Assembly (NCBI GenBank): GCA_029204225.1 | Contig: MU832230.1 | Coordinates: forward strand, 1-64,000 | Direction: 5' to 3' | Length of the DNA stretch: 64,000 nucleotides | Origin: Diphasiastrum complanatum | Taxonomy: Eukaryota; Streptophyta; Lycopodiopsida; Lycopodiales; Lycopodiaceae | Shown here: positions 1 through 10,193 of the stretch, piece after piece | Numbering within the stretch: position 1 is the stretch's first letter | How the letters are laid out: the number at the start of each line of letters is the position of its first letter | Program-made: the position numbers and the translations under genes | Notes under the pieces: model-generated | Seen by the model: only the letters and a program-made list of their open reading frames with translations | Told to the model about the DNA's origin: nothing | Databases searched by the model: none

Positions 1-1250
1 CTACCTTATCACCCTCCTTGAAAGTGAGAACATGCTTCTCATTAAATCAGTTCGGGCTAGGTCTTAAACATGAAAATTAACTAATTCCATGTGTAGTTGC
101 ATCAAAATTGGGAGCTTCAAGACTTTTACGTTCTAGATAAACTTTATATCTATGATTCCTGGCATCAGTTTCCAAGCTGAGTTTTTGCACAAGACGAGAA
201 TTAACAAAATTATGATTTGAACCACTGTCCAATAGAGTATTTACTTCTTGATCTTTAAGCCAGTTAAACAAAAGAGTTCATTAGGCAAGAAAGAAGTAGT
301 ACTGAAAGAACATTCACACTCACAATCAGTCAGGTTAATTTCCAAAGTCCATTGCCACCTGAGATCTCAATCATATGGGCTGACATTCTGGACAAAATTT
401 CATCATATGTCCAGACTTCTTACAGATGAAACACAAATTCTCTTTCTTAGACTTTTCCCGGGATAAAGATTTCTTAAATCTCTTTTTCTTTGGCTTCCTA
501 GGTTCCGACGCTACTTGATCAAATTTGTCAAAATATTTTTCGTGGTCTGGACTGCGCTTCTTACCCTTCTCGGTTTTCAAAGTGGTTGGAATTTGCGCAA
601 ATTGCTTTCTAGATGCCACCACTGTGGAATCATATGCTTTCGCGATCCGAAACGCATCCTCAAGGTTTTCAAGCACATTTCGCCTGCATTCATTCTGATA
701 GTCGGCTAGCAAACCTAGGACAATTCACATCGAATGATGAAACGCTATTTCATAGGTCCATGAATTCCTGGATATAAGAGCGTAAACTCTTTGTACCCAT
801 CTTGTAGGTCATGAACTTCAGGTAGTAGTCAACGTCATTAGCAATTACAAAAGCTTTCTTGAAAACTTCCGCAAATGCATCCCAAGTAGTTGGCTTCACC
901 GGTAAATCTCGCCACCACAATGATGCTTTGCCACGTAAAAACAGCACGACGCTTTCGATTTTCTTCTCATTAGGAACTCCGTGCAGATTGAAGTAACTAC
1001 TCCACTTGGCCAGCCAGTCCTCGATGACTTCAGATTTCTTCTCCTTTTTCTTCCTCGCATAAACCTCTGGTTGAAAACCGAGATTGGGTGAAGACATCAA
1101 TTTGACTTGATTCAACATGACCTCCATTTGCTGATCTCTCATCTGATTACGATTATTCATATCATTAAGCACCGTACTCAACTGCTGACAAATCACCATG
1201 TAAGATGGTGCACCAGGATTTACAGCTTGATTTGAAGTTTCTTCATCCAT
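1..1250 (-). pseudogene. Ty3/gypsy gag-protease remnant (5' part, truncated by window edge)
   Basis: Read leftwards from an ATG at 1250. The first frame (1250-750, 166 codons) is a retrotransposon gag capsid domain, with the typical region FLRGKASLWWRDLP and a C-terminal SLRSYIQEF. A frame break at about 713-750 leads into a second frame (712-371), which is lysine-rich and ends in a CCHC zinc knuckle, CFICKKSGHMMKFC, the nucleocapsid RNA-binding motif. A third frame (271-77) contains LLDSGSNHNFV, the DSG active-site motif of a retropepsin. The order gag, knuckle, protease is that of a gag-pol polyprotein. At least two breaks interrupt it, so it is not functional as read. RT and integrase would lie left of the window. 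No primer site or LTR was recognised upstream (right) of the start. Family membership is secure; the lineage is not. Confidence 0.85.
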
Positions 1251-1675
1251 CTCGTTTTATCTATCCTAGAAATTACTAAATTTAGTTAATATCAGATTAA
1301 CATATAGCAGCCCTTGCTTTGGGGCATGATTCCACTTTTCTTGGCTTGATGAAGGTTTCAGCTCCATCATGTTGGCGCGAGGTGCTTGTTGTCGTGGTGT
1401 AGGTAAAGCTAATGGTTCAGGATATCCTAGTCCATGCACCTTACCATTTAGAGCTTTCCATTTTGGACCTTCATGATAACCAAACTTATGATATGTTTGT
1501 TGGATAATCCTGGGTTAAACAAAAAAAATACTATCTTGTGGCTAGTAGAATTGTACAATGACAATAAATTCAGCCGTTCATCATTTCAACGTTGGACACT
1601 CGTTCATGGTGTGATTATCAGCACAAATATTGCACGAAACATTTTCCCTTGTAGGGTAAGTGTTTTAGTATAGGG
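1251..1675. other. No gene seen
   Basis: This stretch should hold the leader and 5' LTR of the gypsy remnant to its left, but I found no primer-binding site and no convincing TG...CA ends. Short open frames here have no recognisable domain. Confidence 0.4.
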
Positions 1676-1761
1676 GAAGGTCCCCGCCCGGGGGCCTTCT
1701 ATGATTGGAGGTGCCCGAGGGCACCTCCCAGTTGCGGAAGGCCCCCGATCAGGGCCCTTTC
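1676..1761. repeat. Nested GC-rich inverted repeats
   Basis: Three nested or overlapping stems are visible. 1676-1686 pairs with 1689-1699 (11 bp, one T-G mismatch, 2-nt loop). 1707-1716 pairs perfectly with 1719-1728 (10 bp, GA loop). The arm 1689-1699 (CGGGGGCCTTC) is also the perfect reverse complement of 1737-1747, so the perfect hairpin sits inside an outer 11-bp inverted repeat. The GC-rich block stands in AT-rich DNA. It could be a foldback element core or a cruciform-forming site; no function is evident. Confidence 0.75.
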
Positions 1762-2148
1762 TATGCCATGAAAACCAACGGATTTTTTGTTTTTTTTGTT
1801 TTTCAAATGAACTTTTCTAGTTTTAGAAAGTTTAAGGTAATTACTTGCATGTATCTAAATATAGTAATTTTGAACGTCTTCGACTTTCCAAAATAGCAAG
1901 TCCTAGCTGTTTGTGTATATTTAGTTTTCCAAAAATAACAATAAATACATGATGCAAATTTCTAAAAATAGCAACTGGACCATATAAGATTGTAAGATGC
2001 TTTTGAAAATTTCTAAAAATAACAAAGGTACCTTACAACTTGTAAGGTATTTATTGCTCATATAATTTTCAAATAGTAATTTCAAGTGCAATATTATGCC
2101 AATTAAGGCAACCTCCAAATACACTCTCAATAAATTTGGAGGTTGTTA
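1762..2148. other. AT-rich intergenic DNA with small palindromes
   Basis: No gene is visible. A 9-bp palindrome (ACCTTACAA / TTGTAAGGT, 1-nt loop) lies at 2030-2048. A 9-bp inverted repeat (CCTCCAAAT / ATTTGGAGG) at 2112-2120 and 2134-2142 sits directly before the MITE. The phrase TTTCTAAAAATARCAA recurs at about 1960 and 2010. Confidence 0.5.
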
Positions 2149-2533
2149 CGTATTATGGAAGGAGCCGGGCACAAGCCATTTTGCCCGTTTAGGATTTCCA
2201 AAAAATTTTGGGCGAGGCCTGGAGGGGCCAAGCCTAAATTTTTTTGGAAAGCCGAACCGGGAAGAATGGTTTGTGCTCGGCTCATTCCATTGCGTAATGG
2301 AATCTTTGACTTTTTCACATGCCATTTACAAAGCATAATCAACAGTGTGGGTTTTTTTGGACCAATGCGAAACTGCCCTGTGGCAGTCTGACGTGCACAG
2401 TCTGACGTGGACCGATGCTCATTTGGAATGTGCTTCAGAATTTTGAAATTTTTTAAAGAAATCCAGTGACATTTTATGCTTTTTAAAAGCCCAAAAATTG
2501 TGCATAATCAGCACAAAGAATCCATTACGTGGA
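2149..2533 (+). mobile_element. MITE-like inverted-repeat element, copy 1
   Basis: This ~385-bp segment matches the segment at 3689-4055 along its length and in the same orientation. It begins with TATTATGGAAGGAGCCGGGC, and an internal block shortly after the start is a near-palindrome: the leading arm reappears inverted as GCTCGGCTCATTCCATTGCG at about 2275-2295. The segment ends in TCCATTACGTGG, roughly the reverse of its start (inferred terminal inverted repeat). A CTGCCCTGTGGCAG imperfect palindrome lies inside at about 2373. There is no coding capacity. The family assignment (MITE or foldback) is inferred from structure alone. Confidence 0.65.
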
Positions 2534-3230
2534 GATAAAACAAATAATTTAGAGAGGGCTTCAACTTAATGCCAATGTGCAAGAGGTGATCAAAAAGCAA
2601 TGAGAGAAATGTAAAGTTGCAAGAGGTGATAAAAAAGCAATGAGATAAATGTGAAGTTTATGTAAATGCCATAGTTGTAGGAACGACTACTTCACAGCTT
2701 CCTGCATTACCTAAACTTCCAACTATCTTAACTAGCGACTTACATCAAGCAGTAGGCTTTATGTAAATACTTTGTGAGATTGTTGCTTTGTTATAGTTAT
2801 AGAGTATCTCAATTCACCTTATTGCCTTTACACTTTCTACATGCATTCCTTTGTTCTCCAATGGGTTTCCCATGAAACCCATCTTTTATTAATAAAAAGA
2901 GAAAGTTTCCTCCTTTTGATGTAGCTTGATAGGATCCACTTACAATGTCATCCTAGGTGGAGAGCTCTCTTTATCATACAATGTTTTCATCATGCACTAA
3001 GTACATACTATATAGATAGATGCGTAGTGCTAGAGGTATAGGGCGTTTGGCATTAACGTTCCTAGCATTTGTGAAGGTTAATGATAACAAACATGTTGTG
3101 GTTGGTAGAGGAGCTTAATTTCACGCCATAGCATGGCTCAAGAACAAAGTCTAATCTTAACCATCCAGACGCCAGCGCCTCAAGCTGCTGCTGCCTGCTC
3201 ATGAAGGATGCATAGTACGTGTTGCCTGCG
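2534..3230. other. No gene seen
   Basis: AT-rich DNA with a short direct repeat (TGCAAGAGGTGATMAAAAAGC at about 2578 and 2618). No domain-bearing frame on either strand. Confidence 0.4.
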
Positions 3231-4241
3231 CGAGTGGCTGGTGAACGGCCAGGGAGCGTAGCAGCAACGCCAACTACGTTTGAACATTTTGGAGCCTCTG
3301 TGTTTATTATTGTTGCACTTCAGTATTGTTTGATTATTCAGTCTTGTCTCTTTAATATGACTCTTGATTGTCTTTACTTTAGCAAGTGCCAAGATTGCTA
3401 CTTTTTCCTCCTCGCTTAGACCATCCAATGCCCAAAATTGAGAACACCAATCTTTTGTGCTTGAAAGCACAGCCACCAAGACCCAAAAGCACCAAAACAA
3501 ACAAAAAAATCTGCATAACATTGCTCTATCATAATTCCTTAAGAATTTTAAGAATTTAGCTTCAAAACTGTGCAACGATCAAATGAAAGGCAATGATTAC
3601 ATTATTCAGATTAGAGATTAAGAACAAACATAAGTATTAAACCACTTGACCATCACCATTTTGGAAATAATTAATCCAAAATAACGGTACACATTATGGA
3701 AGGAGCCGGGCAGAGGCCATTCTGCTCGGTAAGGATTTCTAGAATTTTTTTAGGTGAGGCCCAGAGGGGCCGAGCCTAAAATTTTTTGGAAATCCGAACC
3801 AGGCAAAATGGCCTCTGCTCGGCCCCTTCCATTACGTAATGGATTTTTGGACCCTTTTTAAACCAATCCTTAGCTGCCATGTGGCAGGTGCAAGCAGAAT
3901 CAGCACTAAAAAAATTTGAGACCAATCCGATGCTGCCACGTGGCAGACGCAGGCAGAATCTGAACTAATTTTTTTTTAAAAAAAACAGGTGACTATTTTG
4001 CTTTTTAATCTGTTCAGAAATGGGCAGAATAGTCACCAAAAATCCATTACATGTGAGTAAAGTCTCTATTATTGAAAGCAATGAATGAACAAATGATGGA
4101 ATAAACTTGAGAAACAATGTACGATAAACTAATTTGATCAAACAATATTGAAGTGCAACTATAATAAACACGGAGGCTCCAAAATGTTCAAACGCTAGTT
4201 GGCGCTGCTTCTACGCTCCCTGGCCGTTCACCACCGCTCAT
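3231..4241. mobile_element. Foldback element with ~100-bp inverted arms
   Basis: The arm at about 3236-3335 returns inverted at about 4136-4232, with roughly 94 percent identity over ~98 bp by eye, including perfect blocks such as GGTGAACGGCCAGGGAGCGT and TTTGAACATTTTGGAGCCTC. The arms enclose ~800 bp without an open reading frame of note, into which MITE copy 2 (3689-4055) appears to be nested. Long inverted arms around non-coding DNA fit a foldback or non-autonomous DNA element. The right arm lies 2-3 bp from the next inverted-repeat element at 4244. Flanking target-site duplication was not established. Confidence 0.7.
3689..4055 (+). mobile_element. MITE-like inverted-repeat element, copy 2
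   Basis: Homologous to 2149-2533. The inner hairpin is clearer here: ATGGAAGGAGCCGGGCAGAG at 3697 is matched by the inverted arm ending in CCTTCCAT at 3832, giving about 29 paired bases. After it come two tandem ~50-bp units, each with ACCAATCC followed by a palindrome; the second is a perfect 14-bp CTGCCACGTGGCAG at 3933-3946. The far end is TCCATTACATGTG. It lies inside the foldback element 3231-4241, so it probably inserted later. Confidence 0.65.
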
Positions 4242-4243
4242 AG

Positions 4244-4718
4244 CTTATTAGCACGGGAGCGATTACGCCCGACAGCGTTCTCTGCTCCCCATGTGTCCCA
4301 GGCACCCCCCTATGATGCCCGGTACTTGTGTGCCCAAAAAAATTTCAAAATTTAAGCCCACTTAGTGCCACGTGACATCTGTAAAATAATCCCATAAGTA
4401 CTTGGGAGAAAATTCAGTGCTATATGTATAGTTAAAAGAAAAACAAAAAAAGACCTTGAATGTGTGTGTGTGTCTCTCTCTCTCTCTCTCGCAGAAGCTT
4501 CCCACGTGCCCAAGAAAAATTTGTGACCCGCATGCCTGAAAAAAAACCCGCATGCCTGGAAAAATTCGCGGCTCACGCGATTGTAACTGGGATTTTTGAG
4601 CCAAATTCTTCGGGACCTGCAAAAATTTGCTCTTGAAAATCTCGGACCATCAAACAAATCTCGGGCAGCGTCTGGGGCCACGATACCACGTGTCGCACTA
4701 AGCTCCCGTGCTAATAAG
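4244..4718. mobile_element. 475-bp non-autonomous DNA element with perfect 17-bp TIRs
   Basis: CTTATTAGCACGGGAGC at 4244-4260 is the perfect reverse complement of 4702-4718. The interior carries a (GT)n(CT)n run at about 4461-4490 and no domain-bearing frame. Size and perfect terminal inverted repeats fit a MITE. I could not assign a superfamily because no clear target-site duplication is visible (left flank CTCATAG, right flank TGACTTC). Confidence 0.7.
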
Positions 4719-4798
4719 TGACTTCGGTGTTATTGATCTACATGGCGGTTGAGCTGAGTTACAGGCGGCTGAGTTGGGCTACAGGCTTCATACGGCCT

Positions 4799-6824
4799 TT
4801 AACGTTTTCCCAAAGCATCATCTTGTGATAGGTCTTCTACAAGTTGATCAACTAATAACTTGGAAAGCTTTGACTGAGAGTTATTACTCTTAACCTCCAA
4901 AACGGATAGAGAGTCTGAAATGCGTGGATCAGTGACTCGAAGAGTGCCTTCAAGGAAAGAAACCGCTTCTTCTTTTTTGCAAAATTTTCCAAAGGTATGG
5001 TTGTTGCGAGCAAGCATATTGATATTGAAGTCTCCAAGAATGGTCGTTGGTGTTGGTATGTCTGTGGATGCATTTTGTAATACATCTTCTATTGTATTCA
5101 AGAAACTCATCAGATTTGAATTCGGTTTTCGATACACTGCAAGCACAATCATACTATATGGTTTGTTCACATTGAAATAAGCTTTGATAATTTCTGCGAC
5201 ATCTGTATTGTGTATGTCATAACAATGCAATTGTTGGGTACGATCATAGTATAGGTTGTGCCAGAGAAGCAGGTAATTTTGTATGACATGGAAATTCCTG
5301 GTCAAGTATGATGCTTGGTTGTGGTTTCTTGTTTCTTGGAAAAGCAAGATATTTGAGCTCATCAAATTGTAGTCCGCTAAAATATCGCTTTCATGTTTTT
5401 GCAATGAGACAGTGTTTAAAGATTGAATAACAAGGTGTGTAGTTTTGAACTGCTCCATGATAGGAATTTGAATGCACCAATTTGCATGATTGCGAAGGCG
5501 GTGCATTTCTTTTCTAATACATGGGTCGACTTTCAAATGTTGATTATGGAGCGGGGTGGTTAAATATAAGTTTTTAATATTTCGTATTCTAGATAGCGTT
5601 GTATATGTCAAGCCATGTTTATTGGTCCGGTAGGATTGCATGTTCCATTGTTAGACCTTGTGCACGATGTATAGTACGAGCAACAACAAGTTGTATAGGA
5701 AACTGGTTTCGTGTAATGGTATTTAAAAATGAGGATCCTATTTGGAATTCTTTACTAACTTTTTAAATTGGTGTCCATGTTTCTGGTATATGTTCCATTG
5801 TATAGAAGTGAGTATGGGCAAGCGGTGTTTTTTGGCCAATGCGTGAATTGAGAAATTGAATCCAAATAATATCAATTGCCATTATGGTCGTTTTTGTTTG
5901 AAATAGACCATCTTCAATATTGATGTTTGAACTACATATTTCAACAAGCATGCCTGTTTTGACAACTATAGTTTTCCATAAACCAGCAGTGTTTCTTGGT
6001 TTTTCAGGAATGGATATTGATTTGCTACATGTGCAAGAGCATGTGTCCTTTGCATGCAGGTAAAAATTAGTGCCCTTTGCTTGCTTAAAAGCCTGTTCAT
6101 TGTGTGTTGCCATTTCTTTGTTAGTATGGCACGGGTAAGGAATATTCGGCATATTCGGAATGGGTTTATAAAATTGTTGGTTAATCCAGTGAATGTCTTT
6201 GCTAGTTTGAGTGGCTTCTCTTATTCGATTCAATATCCCAATGTATGTGTCATCAGTTTGGCCCATTGTTTGTGTTAATTCATAACAATGCAACAATTTA
6301 TTCCAGTACGATATTTCGAATGCATTGAAAGAGGCATCATCCGATTAAAAAATCCATGCATCTAAAACAGGGCCTGTTTGAAAAAGATCACCACAAGTTA
6401 TTACGTCAAGATCTCCAAAAAATGAGATTGGTCTATGTTTTATTGATCGAAGTTGTTGATCGGCGAATTGGAAAATACGACGGCCTATCAAAGATATTTC
6501 ATCAAATATGGCAAGCTGTATGTCACGATATTTAGTAGTTAGTTCTTGGAGCTTGTCACCAGACAACGATGTTAAATTTTTGGCATTTATAGGTATATGC
6601 AGCGATGAACGAATGGTAGTGCCACGAATGTTGTATGCGGCTTTACCGGTATATGCCATTAACAAAGCCTTTGGTAATTTGACATCTGTGGAATGGTATC
6701 TATAATAATGTCGAAGCCATCCCTGAGCTAAAAGTAGTAATGTTTATGTTTTTCCAGTGCCTGCCCCACCAGTTAGAAGTAAATGAATGCGTTCATTTGG
6801 TTGAAGAATACATACAACAAGTCT
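4799..6824 (-). pseudogene. Helentron/Helitron PIF1-type helicase with C-terminal endonuclease-like domain
   Basis: Read leftwards. Walker A GGAGTGKT lies at 6770-6747 and is followed at once by a stop. Next come motif Ia (TGKAAYNIRGTT, about 6650), Walker B FDEIS, GDLDVITCGDLFQ (about 6390), then a second frame (6296-5763) with the central helicase region. Motif V (FPIQLVVARTIHRAQGLT, about 5690-5645) is followed by a frameshift into the last frame (5641-4799), starting with motif VI (HGLTYTTLSRIRN). That last frame continues about 200 codons beyond the helicase with features of endonuclease/exonuclease/phosphatase enzymes: a QSLN start, LLFQETR and GDFNIN. A helicase followed by such a nuclease is the known arrangement of Helentrons rather than ordinary plant Helitrons. 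The N-terminal HUH Rep domain and the final SDH motif of the nuclease are not visible, and several stops and frameshifts are present. It is a dead, truncated copy. Confidence 0.8.
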
Positions 6825-8429
6825 ATGGTGTATGTATTTTTAGCAACTGAAAAAGTGACCGGAGCAATCGTTTTTTACAGGTGCAGGGAAGTTGTTAGCT
6901 GTTCATGGAACGACGCTATCTTTCACCGTAAAATAATCTGAGTGACATGTACTAACTATTGGTGACCCGTGTCAGAATTTATTTGCTTGAATACTCCATG
7001 AAGCATAGAATGTGTGAACACTAAAATTGATTGCTACCGTTGCTTAGTGAACACTATAATTGATTGCTACTGTTGCCTGTGTTCCTAGCAGCGATAGGTT
7101 GGACCGTAGCATCTAGTCAACCATCACGTGGACTAACGTAAGAAATGTTCTTCTTGAATCATGCGTACTCAGAGTCAGGATCCTCACATGAACATAGTGG
7201 TCAGAAAATCACCAGTACTTTAAAGTAGGTCTTATCACAACTTTTCTACTATGTGGCACCTATTCATAGCATACGAACTGAACTCATTCCAGACATCGAT
7301 TCCAGGCAATTGATGTGTGGAACATGAGAAAATCTTCTTAAGTATGAGAAAATATACATGGTTGACAGAAAATATCTTCCTCTATCTAGATACAATTTAT
7401 TATTAATTTTTTTCTCAAATTTTGCTTACTTATAAGCTGCATTATATATATAATTGATTTATAATAATAATAATAGTAAATTTATAAAAAAAAGAATAAA
7501 AAAAGGCCTGCTTCTCTAGTTCTAATAGGTACCTGTTGGGCCTATTCTTGAGACTGAGAAAGCTACAAGCAAAGACACCCACCCAGTAAGGAAATGCCAC
7601 GTGGAGGGGGTGCAGGGGGAGGGGCCCTTTACCGACAAAGGGTCCTTGTTGAATGACAGCTCGTCAACAGTCGTCAGTTGACGGGCCTTGTGAATTTTGC
7701 TTATTTTTTTAAGGTTTAAAAGAACGTTAAAGGTGTGTTGTTCCAGGTACTTGGAGGATAAAAGAAATGCTTAAAATAATAAATTAATTCTATTTTTTGT
7801 CTGGAAAATAAATGCGAAAATAAAAAAACGGATTTTATTGTATTTTTGGTATTTATGAGAACTTCGGAATTTACAGCCCGACAATATTGTTGAGCCTATT
7901 TAATTGGTCGTCTCGTCAACGACCAATTCTTCAGACTGCAGGGTAGTGTAATTGTGGATTAGGCTAATCTTTTCTGTTTTTCTTCTTCGTTGGAAATAGA
8001 GGGAGAAAGAGAGGGAGGGACGGAGAAAGCGAGAGAGTGAGAGAGGGAATGGGAAATGCGAGAAAGGTATTGTGTGCATTGTTGGGTTGGTTGTGGGCTG
8101 GGTAAGAATGGGCTGATGATTGCTGGAGGTGGATTGAAGCAAATGATTCAGTGTTTTTGTGGGCTTTTGTTGTTTTGCGGATGTTATTCTACTGCTGTTT
8201 GTAGTTTTGGCTATGCTTTGATAAGCGATCGCTATGTTTTTTGCTTGAGAAATGGTTGATAAGCAAATGCATTGTGGCTCAGTGAAGGAGTGAAGCTCAC
8301 AAGAGCTTTCTGCCATTGACCCACTCTGTATCCTCACCAAAATATGGTGGACAATTGCTTTTTCTGAGGATTTCTATTTATGTTTGTTCTTCTATTGAAC
8401 ATCTCTTCTTCTTTGCTTTCTGTGTGCCT
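6825..8429. other. Intergenic DNA with small repeats
   Basis: No gene is recognised. A 33-bp unit is repeated twice at 7014-7079 (GTGAACACTAWAATTGATTG...). A purine-rich GA tract lies at 7998-8049. Open frames at 7900-8340 are low-complexity and look incidental. Confidence 0.4.
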
Positions 8430-8999
8430 TTATATATTTTCATTTTGTGATTGTTGCTCCCTATTCTTGATTGATTTCTCTTGGATCATAACAATAAGTT
8501 TGAACTTATCTAAAGTTCCAAGCAAAATAATTTCCAAGGACATAAAATAAATCCAAGTTACTTTCATGAAAGTGACATCTATCTTTGCATCTTGAACCAA
8601 ACAATGCACTTCCAAATGCAAAATTTCAAAAGATTTGACATGTGTTGTGATGGACTCTTGAAGACAAATCTTGCAAGTCCTTGTGAGACTCCAAGCCTCA
8701 TTCACCTTTCCACAAAGGAAAGACCTTTCCTTGTACTTGTCCTTCTTGTATTTGCATTTCGAACTTGAAGCTCCATCCTTCACCTTGGCCCCCTTGCTTT
8801 GGTTCTCCTTGGATGGATTGGTCTTCTTTTTGTAGCATCTTGAAAAAATATATCCTCCCTTGCCAGAAAGGTTGCACTTAGGATCCTTTCTTTCCTTCAA
8901 TAGGATGCCACCTATCGATGCCATGTGAATAAAAACCTGTGATATGATTCTACAAATGTAATTTGTGACTTTCAAGAGACTAGATTTGAACATCTTCAA
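8430..8999 (-). CDS. Unrecognised 189-codon open frame, possibly transposon-derived
   Basis: An ATG-initiated frame with a lysine-rich stretch near residues 55-90 (many KK, SK, KDK) and a later hydrophobic part. I recognise no domain. It sits just before gypsy LTR fragments, so it may be a piece of a retroelement. With no homologue visible in the window it may equally be chance. Treat as hypothetical. Confidence 0.2.
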   Translation of the reverse strand: MKMFKSSLLKVTNYICRIISQVFIHMASIGGILLKERKDPKCNLSGKGGYIFSRCYKKKTNPSKENQSKGAKVKDGASSSKCKYKKDKYKERSFLCGKVNEAWSLTRTCKICLQESITTHVKSFEILHLEVHCLVQDAKIDVTFMKVTWIYFMSLEIILLGTLDKFKLIVMIQEKSIKNREQQSQNENI

Positions 9000-9050
9000 T
9001 AATCTAGAATGATCTACAAAAGATCTAGCTCAACAAATTGAATTCAATAC

Positions 9051-9410
9051 GTAGGGCATAGCCACCATCAGTAGTGGTGCCCCTTGACTTTTTTAGGACG
9101 TTTTGGCTGGACCAATCCCCTGCCAAAAATGGCCCTAACATTGGTGCATCTGTCGGGAGTCGAAAAATTTTGAGGAGATGTTGCTTGAAAGAGTAGTTAT
9201 CCATATCGTTGTTCTACAAAGAACTAGTTGTCATACTACCATAAGTCTATACATTTCGTGTCCTAGATTGCGTGTGTTGAGAACAATTTCACTATCTAAA
9301 CCGTCAGCCGCAAGCTAGCATAACCGTACAAGCGACTAGTACCACGTTGATCAGAGGACGAAGTGGTTAGCATCACACAATGATGTGTGTTGTTCCCACA
9401 CCTAGAACAT
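9051..9410 (+). repeat. Gypsy LTR end, primer-binding site and leader, copy 1
   Basis: A ~355-bp block repeated at 9657. It contains CCCTAACA (LTR end, 9133-9140) followed by TGGTGCATCTGTCGGGAGTC from 9142. The consensus of the two copies, TGGTGCGTCTGCCGGGAGTC, is the complement of the 3' end of plant tRNA-Gly(UCC) as I recall it, including the TTCGACTC T-loop. It is therefore a primer-binding site, placing an LTR on its left and leader plus gag on its right. The left end of homology (9051) is abrupt, so this LTR is truncated. Confidence 0.7.
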
Positions 9411-9656
9411 ACGTTACTAACTGTAAGCCGAATTCAATGGGGAAAGAGATATTAGCAAGATCCTAACATGAATTAGTGATCAGAAGTTTTACAGAACTAG
9501 GACCCTTGAAAGCTAGTGAATCATTGCATCAAAAGTACTAGCACCCCCTTCTTACAATCATACTTGTGAGAGCCTGAAATACTCTCATTGGCTCAAGAGC
9601 ACGGGGTAACAGAGGAAGCCCCCAGGATTGGATGTGGCAGGACCTTCATTACTGAG

Positions 9657-10012
9657 TAGGGCATAGCCACCATCAGTAGTGGTGCCCCTTGACGTTTTTA
9701 GGACGTCTTGGCTAGACCAATCCCCTGCCGAAAATGGCCCTAACATTGGTGTGTCTGCCGGGAGTCAAAAAAATTTCAGGAGCTGTTGCTTGAAAGAGTA
9801 GTTATCCATATCACTGGTCTACAATGAACTAGTTGTCATACTACCAATAGTCTACAAGTTTCATAGGTCCTAGAGTGCGTGTGTTGAAAACAATTCCACT
9901 ATCTAAACCATTAGCGCAAGCTAGCATGACCGTACGAGCGGCTAGTACCACACGTTGATCACAAGACAAAGTGGTTAGCATCACACAGTGATGTGTGCTG
10001 ATGACATACATT
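9657..10012 (+). repeat. Gypsy LTR end, primer-binding site and leader, copy 2
   Basis: Direct repeat of 9051-9410, ~606 bp downstream, differing at scattered single positions. Its primer site spans 9747-9767 (TGGTGTGTCTGCCGGGAGTC...). The gag region starting near 10194 follows this copy, so this is the copy attached to the element at 10.2-12.2 kb. Copy 1 may come from a tandem duplication or a second insertion. Confidence 0.7.
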
Positions 10013-10193
10013 ATGAGTTCACAATCCAACCCTAGCTGCATGTGATCCGACTTTGCCAAGGCCATTCTACTTCCAACAGTTTGGAATACAGTTTGGACTA
10101 GAGACTACATACAATTTTCATCAGCAGGTAGTTTAGGCTGTGATGCCAAGTACAACTAGAAATCTTTCATAGAGTGATGGGACAGGTCAGAGA

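Noticed and set aside
1473-1896. Short plus-strand frames of 63-66 codons
   Set aside because: No domain, low-complexity ends, and they overlap the palindromic block.
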